Shown: piece after piece, positions 1-11,026 of the stretch
Layout: every line of letters begins with the position of its first letter
Numbering within the stretch: the stretch's first letter is position 1
Assembly: GCF_963678635.1 (NCBI RefSeq)
Contig: NC_087069.1
Location: 35,567,959-35,631,958 of the forward strand
Length of the DNA stretch: 64,000 bases
Direction of reading: 5' to 3'
Source of the DNA: Symsagittifera roscoffensis
Lineage: Eukaryota; Xenacoelomorpha; Acoela; Convolutidae
Position numbers and translations under genes: made by a program
The notes under the pieces: generated by a model
The model's database searches: none
What the model was told of the DNA's origin: nothing
Seen by the model: only the letters and a program-made list of their open reading frames with translations

Positions 1-625
1 GTAGTTAACAAGTATTGCACCAGAATGCAGAAATTGTCCTTCAGACCATGTTTCTCGACACTGAGACCAAATTTTTGAAATGATAATCAAGACCAAAAGG
101 GCGTTTTTAAGTTGACAGAATTAGTTCCCTATATTTTTTCCCAAAATTTTTGCATCGAGGCAGAAAAATCACTCTTCTTGATAGTTCCCTGACAAGGCCA
201 GGTAGGCGAGGAGCAGTTGGGTATATCACTTGTGGATAGTATTGCTTGTCTTCATCAGTGAGTGGGTGAGGGGTTACCTCTATACCTCACATACCCACTA
301 CGTTTTCAAATGGGCGTGATGTGCTGCCTTGTTTATATAGCTTTGTTTGTATTTTTGTAGCAACCTTCAGTTCAAGTAAACTTGTTTCCACACTATGGTT
401 AAGCCAATGATTTACAATTGGTTACACTAAAGCAGGGGAATTCCAGATACAATTGATAAACATGATCGCGATATTTAAACTTATACACGGGTTTTCATAA
501 TGAAATTCTTCGACCATGAACATACCCTCGCGGCCACCCTAAACACAGCTTAAAAGCGGAGCAGGTTAAGCGCGGCCAAGCATGCGGCCAGGCAGTGGGA
601 TTTAACATGGAGTCCACTTTTCAAG
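1..625. other. AT-rich sequence, no feature seen
   Basis: I see no credible coding frame, RNA gene or repeat before the inverted-repeat element that starts at 626. Short open frames here overlap that element or run through low-complexity sequence. Confidence 0.5.
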
Positions 626-1513
626 TACCCGGGATGACCGAAACTTCTTATCATACAATTCCCATATATGAGAAACTTCTTGTCATACAATTCCATACGT
701 ACAGAACATTGTATGAAATCTCTATGATAAACATTTTTCCATAAATGAAAATTGTATGATAGATGTTTTTCCATAAACCAAAAATTTTTAGTTTTTTCAA
801 ATTAATTTCTGAAAAGTTTTCGGTTGTGTTTGCAGCCGGACACAAGTGACAAAGACGTTGGTTACTCAAAGCACCAAAGTTTGGACGGTCTTTGCATTTA
901 AAATGCATAGAAAATGACCTGCGTTCCGCTGTCTTTCACAATTGATATAACAAAAGCAACAAACTTTTAGTTTTTGGCAAAATTTTTTAATGGTGATTAT
1001 TTTAAATTTTTGAATTTTCAAACTATCAGACATTGATCAAGGCATATATAAACACCCCATACAAAGGAAATAGGAATTTTCAGCGTTTATGAAGAAAACA
1101 AAGTTAAGTCAAAAGGAAATAAAAGCCAATATTATTGTAACCAGGACTACGTTATGCTCACAAAAAATTAAATTTTGCATGCAAAAAAAATTTTTCGAAA
1201 AATGTTTGTTTGCGTTTGAAATTCGATTTGCAGTTGAAAAAAAAAAACAAAAAGTTTTTGGGCCAAATTTTCAAAATTACTTGAAAAATTTTTGTGTCGC
1301 CATCAAAAAATGCCAGTCATACAATTTCCATATATGGGAATTGTATGATAAGCATTTTTTTTAAAAAACGAAAACCTCGGTTTGTTTTTACCAAACTGTT
1401 TTATTAGAATCAAACAGCCACAGAAATAAGTTATATCTTTTTTCAACCATTTTTAGAAATTGTATGAAAATTGTTTGACAAGCATTTTTGGTGTATGGAG
1501 GTCAACCCGGGTA
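626..1513. mobile_element. MITE-like element with inverted repeats and TA target duplication
   Basis: The ends are CCCGGGATGACC (628-639) and its near-perfect inverse GGTCAACCCGGG (1500-1511), each flanked by TA, as expected for a TA-targeting (Tc1/mariner-like) non-autonomous element. Inside, the word TCATACAATT and its inverse AATTGTATGA recur (about 653, 692, 744, 1317, 1340, 1458). The copy at about 1316-1347 is an almost perfect palindrome. No transposase is encoded. The small open frames across it are only these repeats read as codons. The family is unassigned. Confidence 0.65.
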
Positions 1514-3499
1514 TATAGTCAATATCGCCATGAGGCGCAATTCAATTGAACGATTTAGCATAATGCGTTTCAGAATTTTCTGGTCTAGATTGAGCGGTAA
1601 CTTCCGTCGTTACTGTTTGGCACCAAGAAAACTAGAACTGTGGTCACTAAATAAAACTAAGTTGGTTGTCTTCCACGGGAAACGAAGCTTCGCATAGCCG
1701 AAGTGTAAATTGCTCAAGTAAAGTTCTCGGAATAATCTAAGCGAATTGCTTTTGTCACGGGACAGTTAAACAGGTAGATGTAAGTTTTTGTTCTTCCGTT
1801 TTCTGCGACAGTAAACAACCCAATGCAACCGAGGCCAGCATTAAAATGTAAAAGAATTTCATTCTGTGGGATCATGATGCAAGCAAGTCCACCATTGGAG
1901 ATGGAAGCTTCCAGCAGCAAATCGTCGATGCTATTTTGTGTAGGGAGTCTCGAAGGTCAAAAACGTAGCACGTCTGCTGAACAATGTTTGGAATGTGTTA
2001 TGTTCCAAAAAAATTACATTTAATTTGGCACTCGAGTGAAAACAAACGTTTTATAACTCTTTTAGCAACTGCGTTTTTTGTGCACAATTGCATATTTAAT
2101 ATTAATCCCATTTGCGAAAATCAGTGCAAAAGTACTCAACAGCCTATTTTCTGTGACGATTTTTAATCTTCGGTGAGTTTAAGAAAACGAGGTCACACGA
2201 ACAGTGGAATCAGCATCAATTTTCACTCTTCGGCTTCTGCAGGTCCAAACTTTTATTCATCAAATCTGTACAAGGGTCAAAAGATATTAATTTCTTCGCA
2301 GCTAAGTTTTCCAGACCGATTTCGATTTCTTAATTGTTCTTTTTTGACATTTCTTATATCATTCGGAGGTATTGTTGTCTTGAAAAAAAAACAAATACTT
2401 CTGTAAAAACAAGACACGTGACAAAACTTGAAGTGGACTTTCGAAAATTTGTTTTAAAAAAATTGATTTTTTTTTAATTTTTCAGAATAGAAATGGTTTA
2501 TTTCTAACCTAAGATAAGAAATAAGAAATTTCTGTACAGAAAAAACGGGAAAACTTGAGGAGATAATCTACATAGAATTTCTATCTAGAAAAACAGCTTC
2601 CGCTCAGTACGGGTATCTCTTCTTTCAGTTTTTCCACTTACTCAAAAATTGTTTTTGTAAACAAAACGAGATAGTTGTCACATATTGTTTGTCTGTAATA
2701 TCATTTCTATGTGTGCAATATCATTTCCCAAGGCTTTCTGATGCAAAAATTTGATCAAGCAGTCAAGGGTTTTTTTGAAAAATTTGGAAGATAGAACGCG
2801 GCGACGCTTAGAGTAGCAACTTTTTGCCTTGAAAAACCATTGCAGTTTCAAGCAAATGTTTCAACAAGATTAGAACTTTGTTATGTCTATGACTGGCTTC
2901 AAATTGGATACTTTTTGCATTGAAATTGTCGATTCACTTAATGCATATTTAGTCCATAGTTCTTCATTGTGAAGTTGAAGGAAATCTCAAAGGAACTCTT
3001 GTTTTGTCTCGAATCTCATGCTCGGGGAAGTTTTTAACTTTTAATGCAGCTAAGTACAGCTGTGCTGTCCCAGCAAAGTGTTTGTTTTAGGTTTCATTTA
3101 GTTGTTAGATGTTATTCGGTGACAAAGTGAGCTAACGAGCTGCTCCAGGAATAGCTGGTGGTAATTCTAGTTTGGATAAGCTAATCTTTTTGATCTACAT
3201 AAATTGATACCTTTTGCTAGATCAAGATTTTGAAATGTAAACATCAAAAGGTTTTGATAGAAAGAAAAGCTAGGTTATTGTCAATCCAAACATGAAAATA
3301 TTGGCGTTTGTTTTTCGGAAGCAGGTCAAACCATGCCAGGCCTTCTTTAAAAACTTCTTGCGGTTAATCTTACGGTTAGATTAAATGGGTGGTGCAAAGA
3401 TTTAAAAAATATTCGAATAAACAAACCAGCACATACAGGAATTTCCGTATAGTGTAGTTTTCTCATGCAGTATCCAGTTTCATTATATTTCAGCGCTCG
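1514..3499. other. AT-rich intergenic sequence, nothing recognised
   Basis: Homopolymer-rich A/T sequence with short open frames that show no recognisable domain. I see no RNA gene, repeat array or element ends. Confidence 0.5.
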
Positions 3500-5293
3500 A
3501 AGACGTTTTTGTTTTCATTTCACATTTTACCAAGTGTTTGATTCTTTGATTCGTCTGTGTCGTCAGCTTGATCCAACCAAATCAATGACCACAGTTATTT
3601 GATTAGAAAAAAGTTTGAAAAGGTGGATTTAAAAAAAAATGTAAGGACATTATTGCTATTTTTCTCATTTCCAAACGACTGGAGAGGTTGTTCTTTAGAA
3701 ACTGTATCATGTTGGCTGCATAATTTCTTCAGTCGTAGCAAATTCATTAGTTGTTTGCTGCGAACGATAGTTTTTGATGGATAGCACATCGCTCCAGATA
3801 CCAGCCGTAAATAATGACACTGTTTTGTCGTGTTCAGTGTTGATCATTTTCCGTGATCGTAATGCACATGAACATGTTTTCCTCATCTGCTTTGACAACG
3901 AGATGGTTTTCTGCAAACCGTGGGTTCAAACCATCCAGGTTGTTAATAAGATAAGGACCATCTAGCAAGTTGCTGTTGAATTAGCATATTGTTTTTGAGT
4001 TCTCTTCGAAATTTGTTGCTGATTTGGAGCTCTTCAAACTTTTCTCGGGTTGTTGGCGTTTGAGACGCGCTGATGGGAAAAACATGAAAATGATTTGAAT
4101 AGTTTTTGTGATGTCTTTTTCTAGATCTCTATGGCACATCTCTTTTTTTACAATCACTTTCGGAGGTTTAGAGGTTGTGATTTATTCGATTTGCAAGTGC
4201 TGAGTGAGATGACTTTGTCCTTCCACCAAAATTTTCTTTTGTTATTGGTCACCTGTATGTCGTATGGTTTCATGGATATTTGTTTGGTTCTGTTCATGAC
4301 TCACGAGAGACAATTTAGGGTGATAGCATTCTATCCTGATGACTCGACTGATCAAATGATATGTAAATTCTCCATTGAAGGCTTTATAGCTATTTGAAAG
4401 AAGAAAAAATCCTGAAAAGTTTTCTATTCATGCTTCTTGATTGTCATATATTGTCCAGGTTAGAAGATTTCGTATGGCAACTTATTTTTTTTAAGGCCAG
4501 AGCTGAAGTTCTTGCATAACGATGTACTGCATTGCGTCAATGCATAAATTAACTTGAATGATGTTGCTTGGAACATAAGGATAGGGGTAAGGATAGAATG
4601 CACAAAATTGGTCGAGATCTGTTACTTGAGCATCAATGAAATGCCAGTTTTCAATGAAGTGAGCGTTGTTTAAGCGGAAAAAAGTTTGCTGCTGTTGTAA
4701 TGCCTACTTTCAAACGGACTAGATTTGGGTTTAATGATGAGTCCACAAAAACTGTTGCTGCAGATAGAGTTGTTTGTTTCTCAGAGCAAAACGTTTCTCT
4801 ATATTTGTTTCACTGAAGTTGTGGTCACGAAGCATAGAATGATGTTTGCACTTGCACCGGCAAGATACTTTAGACACGCATTTTCTTTTTGTAGTTTGGG
4901 TGAAAATTTTCCAAACTTCGGCTTTTCAGAACATAAAGATCTGGCTGAGTCAGCGGGCAGTTTTTAATATTGCAGATTGGGACAATGAGGCAGTGTTTGA
5001 ATCAAAATTGATACTGCTACTGTTGCCTAAATTTTGATCTTTGCTTTTGTTTGGTTGTGTAAAAACTTTTTCTAGTGATTTGGATATCAACTATCGTTTT
5101 TTCTTGCATTATGAAAGTTACTGTTTGATGGGGGATGGATTTTTGGTGGGAGATGATTTTCAACTTTGTTCTTAGGCCCCTCCATGGCAAACCTACGATT
5201 CCCAGATATACTGAGCGTTTCTAAATCAGATATCCAATCTGCTTCATTTTTAGTGAAAAATTTAACTCCATGGATGTTCACAGCAATAAGCTG
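3500..5293 (-). pseudogene. decayed coding-like stretch, downstream part
   Basis: Read on the minus strand, several long stretches look like protein with scattered stops and frame changes. Examples are 5281-5087 (a 64-codon open frame containing FFTKNEADWISDLETL), about 4690-4500 (containing NIIQVNLCIDAMQYIV) and about 3965-3700 (containing VVKADEENMFMCI). These segments have mixed hydrophobic and charged composition, unlike random AT-rich translation. I do not recognise a family. It could be a dead transposon or viral-like gene, or a host pseudogene. The TIR element at 5294-7651 separates it from similar-looking sequence at 7652-9000, so the two are probably one broken gene. Confidence 0.35.
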
Positions 5294-6544
5294 CCCGCAC
5301 CGAAGTTTCGCCGATTATTATCGATTATCTGGCGATTTTGTGGTCGAACCAAAAATTATTATTTTAATAATCAATTATCTGGTGATTTTGTGGTCGCAGA
5401 GTAAAATAATCGGTTATATGGAGAAAACAATCCATTAAAAAGCTTTATTTTTATGACGATTATGTTGGAATTATAATAGATTATAAAAGATTATAAAAGA
5501 TTATAATATAAACAAAATTGATATAAAAATTCGATCAAAAACACAAAAATGTGCGACCTCAACTTTTTCAAATTCTTAGTTGCCTGAGCATGGAAATATA
5601 AGATTTTTAGCAGTAAAACAAGCTTTTAAGTAAATTTCGAACTGAATTTCAAGTTTTGTTACGTGTCTTGTTCTTACATCATTCTCAATCCCATCAGAAC
5701 TCGAAATAATAAATTTGATTTGAATGGGCGGGATGAGCGGCAGGTATGAAAAATGACTTAACTCAACAAAAAAGACTTCGTAAATTTGTTTAATTTGCAT
5801 CGTATTGTAAAAAGGGATTTGGATAATGTATCTTAGAATAAAATCTAAAAGTCTTTTCTGTTGAATGAAGGCATCTTTCATGCCTGCTGCCAATCCGACT
5901 CATATTTGATTTGGTGAATACTATGATGTTTTTCTAATGTTTTTAATTTTCAGATCAAGTTTTAATGTTCACGATGATCATGACGAAGAAAGATTTGAAC
6001 AACAAGAAACCAGAAATGTTGAAAAATACACCCAACAGAACCCAAAGCAAAAGAAAACACGCGGAAAAAGCCAGGAAAAAGGGGCACAGATAAGAATAGA
6101 GCAACAAATGCCCAAGAACTAGAGGAGCGGACGAAACAACGTACGAGAAGTAGCTAACGGGACATTACGCATTCAACAAAAAGGGGTAAAATTCATCATT
6201 GAGTCAAAAAACAATCAATATACGTTCAGTCAAAAAAAGCTGAGAGAAACATGAAACTACGATAACGAACCCAGACGGCCAAATGACTTGGAAACAAGGC
6301 AACAAAAAAAGGTCAGAGGTCGGAGTCGAGCAACGAAGGCCCAATAACTACAGGATCGGACGAAACAGGGCATAAGAAGTAGTTGAAGACGTTTTTGCCG
6401 GATCAAAGAAACAACAGAAAGATAGAAAACAAAAAGAATTGAAAGCGACGAAGAGAGGGGACAAAACACATCCAATAAACAGAGGGAACATTCATCATTG
6501 AAACAGAAATTTCTCAATTCACATTCCGCCAAAAACAGCTGACT

Positions 6545-7140
6545 GAACGATTTTCTATGATTTCATTGCATACTTTCGAGCTCAAATTTGGTTTATATTG
6601 ACAATTTTCTGGAATCTTCACAATTGTGTTTGCACAAAATCTGATTTACAATGATGATTTTCTACATTTTGTTGCATATTTTCGAGCTCAAAATGTGATT
6701 TATATTGACCCATTTAATCATTTCTTTTAAAAAATTTTGCCCAAGATCTGATTTACAATAATGATTTACTATGATGTCATTGCATACTTTCGAGCTCAAA
6801 TTTGGTTTATATTGACAATTTTTTGGAATCTTTACCATTGTGTTTGCAAAAAATCTGATTTACAATGATGATTTTCTTCATTTTTGTTGCATATTTTCGA
6901 GCTCAAAATGTGATTTATATTGACCCATTTAATCATTTCTTTTAACAATTTTTGCCCAAGATCTGATTTACAATAATGATTTACTATGATTTCATTGCAT
7001 ATTTTTGAGCTCAAATCTGGTTTATATTTACAATATTCTTGAATTTTTACTTATGTTTTTGCACAAAATGTGATTTACAATGATGATGTTTTGTATTTTT
7101 GTTGCATGTTTTTTGTGCCAAAAATCTTGTTCATTTTGAT
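6545..7140. repeat. tandem repeat, ~211-bp unit made of two ~105-bp halves
   Basis: The phrase TTTCGAGCTCAAATTTGGTT recurs at about 6574 and 6786, and in altered form at about 6998. A related half-unit with CGAGCTCAAAATGTGATTTA sits between them. The spacing is 211-212 bp with about half-unit sub-periodicity. It lies inside the 5294-7651 TIR element and is probably part of it. Confidence 0.75.
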
Positions 7141-7239
7141 GATTTTCATGATTTGTGTCGTTCGGATTGAATTCAACTTTTGCTTTGAATTTTCATATAG
7201 CACGCTTTTAAGAAGAGAAAAATTAATTTTTCTGACAAT

Positions 7240-7460
7240 ATAATTACATTTTTTGACAACATAATCAATTTTATTGCAATTTTATGGCGATAGCAATAGT
7301 TTTTGTTGCAATTTTATGGCAGTTTTATGGCGGAAACAATAGATTTTATTGCAATTTTATGGCAAAAACAATAGATTTTATTGCAATTTTATGGCAAAAT
7401 TAATCGATTTTATTGCGATTTCATGGCGATTTCAGGGCAAAAAAATAGATTTTATTGAGA
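7240..7460. repeat. short tandem repeat, TTTTATTGCAATTTTATGGC core
   Basis: The core word recurs at least five times with a period near 39 bp between about 7269 and 7440, decaying at both edges. A similar word (ATCTGGCGATTTTGTGGTCG) occurs twice near the left end at about 5325-5400, so both subterminal zones of the TIR element share repeats. Confidence 0.7.
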
Positions 7461-7651
7461 TTATATGGAGATAAAAATACATTTTAGTGGAATTACAAGG
7501 TAATATGTTTTTGATGAAAATAATCTATTTTCTTTTTATTATAATAGAAAATGTTGCTTAAATTGGTTACACATAATCGATTATAATGGCAATATTTTCG
7601 GCAACATTTTCTCAATATAATCTATTTTTATCCGAGAAATTTCGGTGCGGG

Positions 7652-9000
7652 TGGACTTTGGATCAGCGCTGAACCCATGAGCTGCTTTAAATAGTTGAAC
7701 AATTGACTATTTGGTCCAATTCGTTTAAAATGAATAGTAAAATTTAGTTTTGCAATGGGTTTCCGATTTGGCCTCTTCAGCTGATGCCGCTACCAATCAA
7801 TGTATGTAGCTGTTGTGATTCAGTATTTTTATTATGTTATAACCTTGACCTCTATTATCTAATTACGTACCAGTCAATGTTAACTCTACGAAGTCCAGTG
7901 GACTTCGGAGGACAAGTTGCTCTTTTGAGACTACAGTCAGTTTTTAATTCAACCAATACTTTTATTCTCTTTTAACTTTAGTTAAATACATTAGTTACCA
8001 GTGGTACATCTTAAATCTTTATTAGTAGCTCATTTAATTGTTATTTTAAAATGTCTAGTTGATCGTTGCTCTGTAGTGTCGCTGTTGTAACCAGGCCAAG
8101 TAAATTTGTGTTTTGGTGATTTTTGATAATTGATTGTTTGGGCAAAATTGAATGCTTTACATTATTGAACTCCCAGTATGAAGATCATTTGAGACAATAG
8201 TCATAATTTTTTGAAATTAATGAACGACTGTTTGGAATTTTTGCACTCTTCCCTTGGAAAATCTGGTATAAACATTGAAGACTGTACTGTAAGCCAAACG
8301 TTGGTTGTGGCGATTGTTCTAGAAAGAAACATAATGCCTGCTGTGTTGCAACAACTGAAGTTGGTTCTGAAATCTTCTTGGCTTGGAACCTAGCCGAATT
8401 CTTCTTGATTTAGAGACTATTGTGATCGGGTTATGTTTTAAGAGTCATATCTCTTTTCCGTTTTTAATTCCAGGATCATTGGAGTTGCTGTAATTGGTAA
8501 AAAGAACCTGGAGGAGACATATAACTGTGCGTCAGGGATCTGAGTGCATGACATGTCTGCTATACATCGATTCTTAATGTTGACTGGATAACGGTTGAGT
8601 GTATACAGTGATACTAGGTGCAAATTCTGAAGCTACTCATCCAATGCTAGTGGTTGAGTTTCCTTTGATTGGTCTTGGTGTTTCTTGCCAATGAGAAACT
8701 TCATCTCGCTTAACGCTGTTCATGATGTTTTGTTTGAAATACAAAAAAGTTTCTGCTTCATCAAATGATTCACCAACAAATGAGCAATCCGATTGATAAA
8801 ATGTTCTTTTATTTTGAAAAAAATTGGTTTATTTCTAATTTTTATTTACAACTTTTGGTTTGCTCCCATTCACTTGTTTATTTATGTTATCTTGAACTTC
8901 GACTCAAACTATATTTTGACTGTGAGTTTAAGGATCTTGATTATAGTTTTAACTGGCTGTTTTCACAGCCCATCTTGTTCTTTGTTCATCCTTATAACTC
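7652..9000 (-). pseudogene. decayed coding-like stretch, upstream part
   Basis: Minus-strand frames look like eroded protein: about 8800-8640 (containing SFDEAETFLYFKQN), 8623-8438 (a 61-codon open frame containing RFFLPITATPMILELKTEK) and about 8390-8170 (containing MFLSRTIATTNVWLTVQ). Stops and frame changes separate them. No family is recognised. Position, strand and texture match the stretch at 3500-5293 on the other side of the TIR element. A 9-bp-arm palindrome (CGAAGTCCA/TGGACTTCG) lies at about 7888-7906. Confidence 0.35.
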
Positions 9001-10528
9001 TAGTACAAATTTGATTTAGTGCAAGTATCAGTTGGCTTTGGAGTGCTGCGGGGTAGCTCTGGGGGGCTTTTGATGGGTGGTGTTAAGGCAACGACTTAGA
9101 AAGTAAGGCAACGAGATAGAAAGTACCAACACTACTTGATTTTGCAAAGGTAAGGTTACATTTTTAGGCGCCCTAGTATTTCAACCAAGTATTTACCGAG
9201 CCAAATTTTCCTTTTTGGGCAAAAACGTAGGTTCAGAATCTGACACAAAAAAAAGTTTGGTTGTTTCCGCTCGGTTTTCCTGAAGATTCGTCCAGCGTTT
9301 TTCTTCAAACCTGGTCTGCTGAGATCAAAATTTTTTTTAGGACTTCTCCGAAATTTAGAACTGATTTCTGTTCCATAGCTGATGAAGAGCAAATTGCTGC
9401 TTGACAATCTCTTCTTGTTCGGAACTAGATCTTTATTGGTATGCACAACTTGTATATTGTTGCGTTTTTTGGCTTTTTCTCGAAATCTGAAAAATATCAG
9501 GTGCTTTGTTTTTGTAGCAATAGACTTTTCAATTGACTTGAAAACAATATTATCGTTTCTGTTCTCGAATTTATTTTAAAAAAAATTTGCTACGATGATT
9601 TTTTGTATGAGACTTGCTGATGTCGCCGTGCTGGATAACAATTTTGCTGTTTTATTTAGAGCGTGTCTGAGAAAAAGGGGTTGTTTTTTTGTTATTGTTC
9701 TTATTTAACCTTACTCTGTTAATTGCAATGACTCACTTCTTCAATTCACGCTGTCTTCTTTATAATGGGTTCTGGAGAGCGCGATGTAAAAAGTTTCCGA
9801 GAGTCATTGAGAGGTCTTAGAAAAAATTCGTAAGGTTGTTTCACCGGACCAGATTGAAATAATAAATTCAATGTATGTGTTCTTTAGTGTATATTTTTTA
9901 AAACCATTTAATACCATTTTAACTTTAGAAGCCGAGTCAATGTTTAATTTACGCAGAGAAGAAGAAAAGGAAAAATGTAGGTGCGGGAGCCCAATGAAAA
10001 GCAACTCTGTTTAAAAAACTTTGAACTTTAACTTTTGCTCTCAAAATCCTGAAATTGTTGTCACTCAAAAATTACTCAAGTTGAATTGACGGGATAAAGC
10101 GCCAATGATCACAGCCATGTAGTTTTTACGAGAATTTCAAAAATTAGACAATTAGAACAGCAAGCTGAAATTTTATGAAGGATCACAAAAATTTAACTAC
10201 AATAAAAATTAGGGTTTAAATCTTGATTACGAGAATTCGAAAATGCACAAAGTTACAAAAAGGAGGTTGAATTTTTGAGAAGTTCCCAAAAGGGCAAGAA
10301 CAATAGGTCTCTCACAAAATGAAAACATTTTAAAAGATTATAAACTATAGCAGGGCGGCTGGAAATATTGCGATTTTCGACTTTGCACAAAACTTACGCA
10401 CAATTTGTTGCGCTCAATATTACACCATAAATTGAAACTGGGGGTGGGGGTTTAATTTTTGCGCTATTGCACAAAAGGTTATGCAAAATGATGTGCACAA
10501 AAACATTCACATACCTCATACGGGTCTA
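9001..10528. other. AT-rich sequence, nothing recognised
   Basis: Short frames such as 9156-9446 minus and 9382-9579 plus show no domain. No repeat or RNA gene is evident. Confidence 0.45.
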
Positions 10529-11026
10529 GGACAACAAGCCGACGGGACTTCAAGCCGAAGGGACTTCAGGCCGAAAATTAAACTTTACAAGCACGACGGG
10601 ACTTCAAGCCGAAGGGACTTCAGGCCGAAAATTAAACTTTACAAGCACCTCAAATCATTATTTTTTAAAACGTGTAAAACGTTGCTTGTCAAAATCGTAA
10701 GCTATTTACTCCATAATAAGCGTTATTTATGACAAAGAATCACTTGGGATTGGTATCCGTTCAAAATATCAGCCGGTTTTTGAAATGCATAAACTATAAA
10801 CAAAAAAACTTACCCTCAAACGTGTTTTACTTTTCAACTTTCCTAAACATCATTTGGAGGCTTAAATTTTATGAAAACGCTAATAATTATCGAATAAAGA
10901 TCATGAAATTGAGAAATTCTTCAAAAAAGTATCAAATGAATCATATTTCATGACTTAGTGACAAAATTTTCGGTTTGAAGTCCCTAATTTTGCGATTCGG
11001 CTTGAAGTCCCGTCGGCTTGATGTCC
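10529..11026. mobile_element. 0.5-kb foldback/MITE element
   Basis: Terminal inverted repeats of 31 bp with one mismatch lie at 10529-10559 and 10996-11026; both carry GACGGGACTTCAAGCCGAA. Just inside the left end, a ~54-bp block with GGGACTTCAGGCCGAAAATT is present twice in tandem (about 10547-10650). A further inverse copy of the GGGACTTCAA.CCGAAAATT word lies near 10970. No coding capacity. It abuts the gag relic at 11027, so it either inserted at, or marks, the truncation point of that relic. Confidence 0.65.

Larger units (their letters stand above)
5294..7651. mobile_element. 2.36-kb non-autonomous TIR element with internal tandem repeats
   Basis: The left end begins CCCGCACCGAAGTTTC and the right end is the inverse of CCCGCACCGAAATTTC, giving a 16-bp terminal inverted repeat with one mismatch. 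The interior holds GATTATAAAA iterations (about 5470-5510), a ~211-bp tandem repeat (6545-7140) and a ~39-bp repeat (7240-7460). The open frames inside (for example 5576-5893 minus, 5937-6122 plus, 6257-6532 minus) match nothing I know and have no transposase motif. A clear target-site duplication is not visible. The family is unassigned. Confidence 0.6.
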
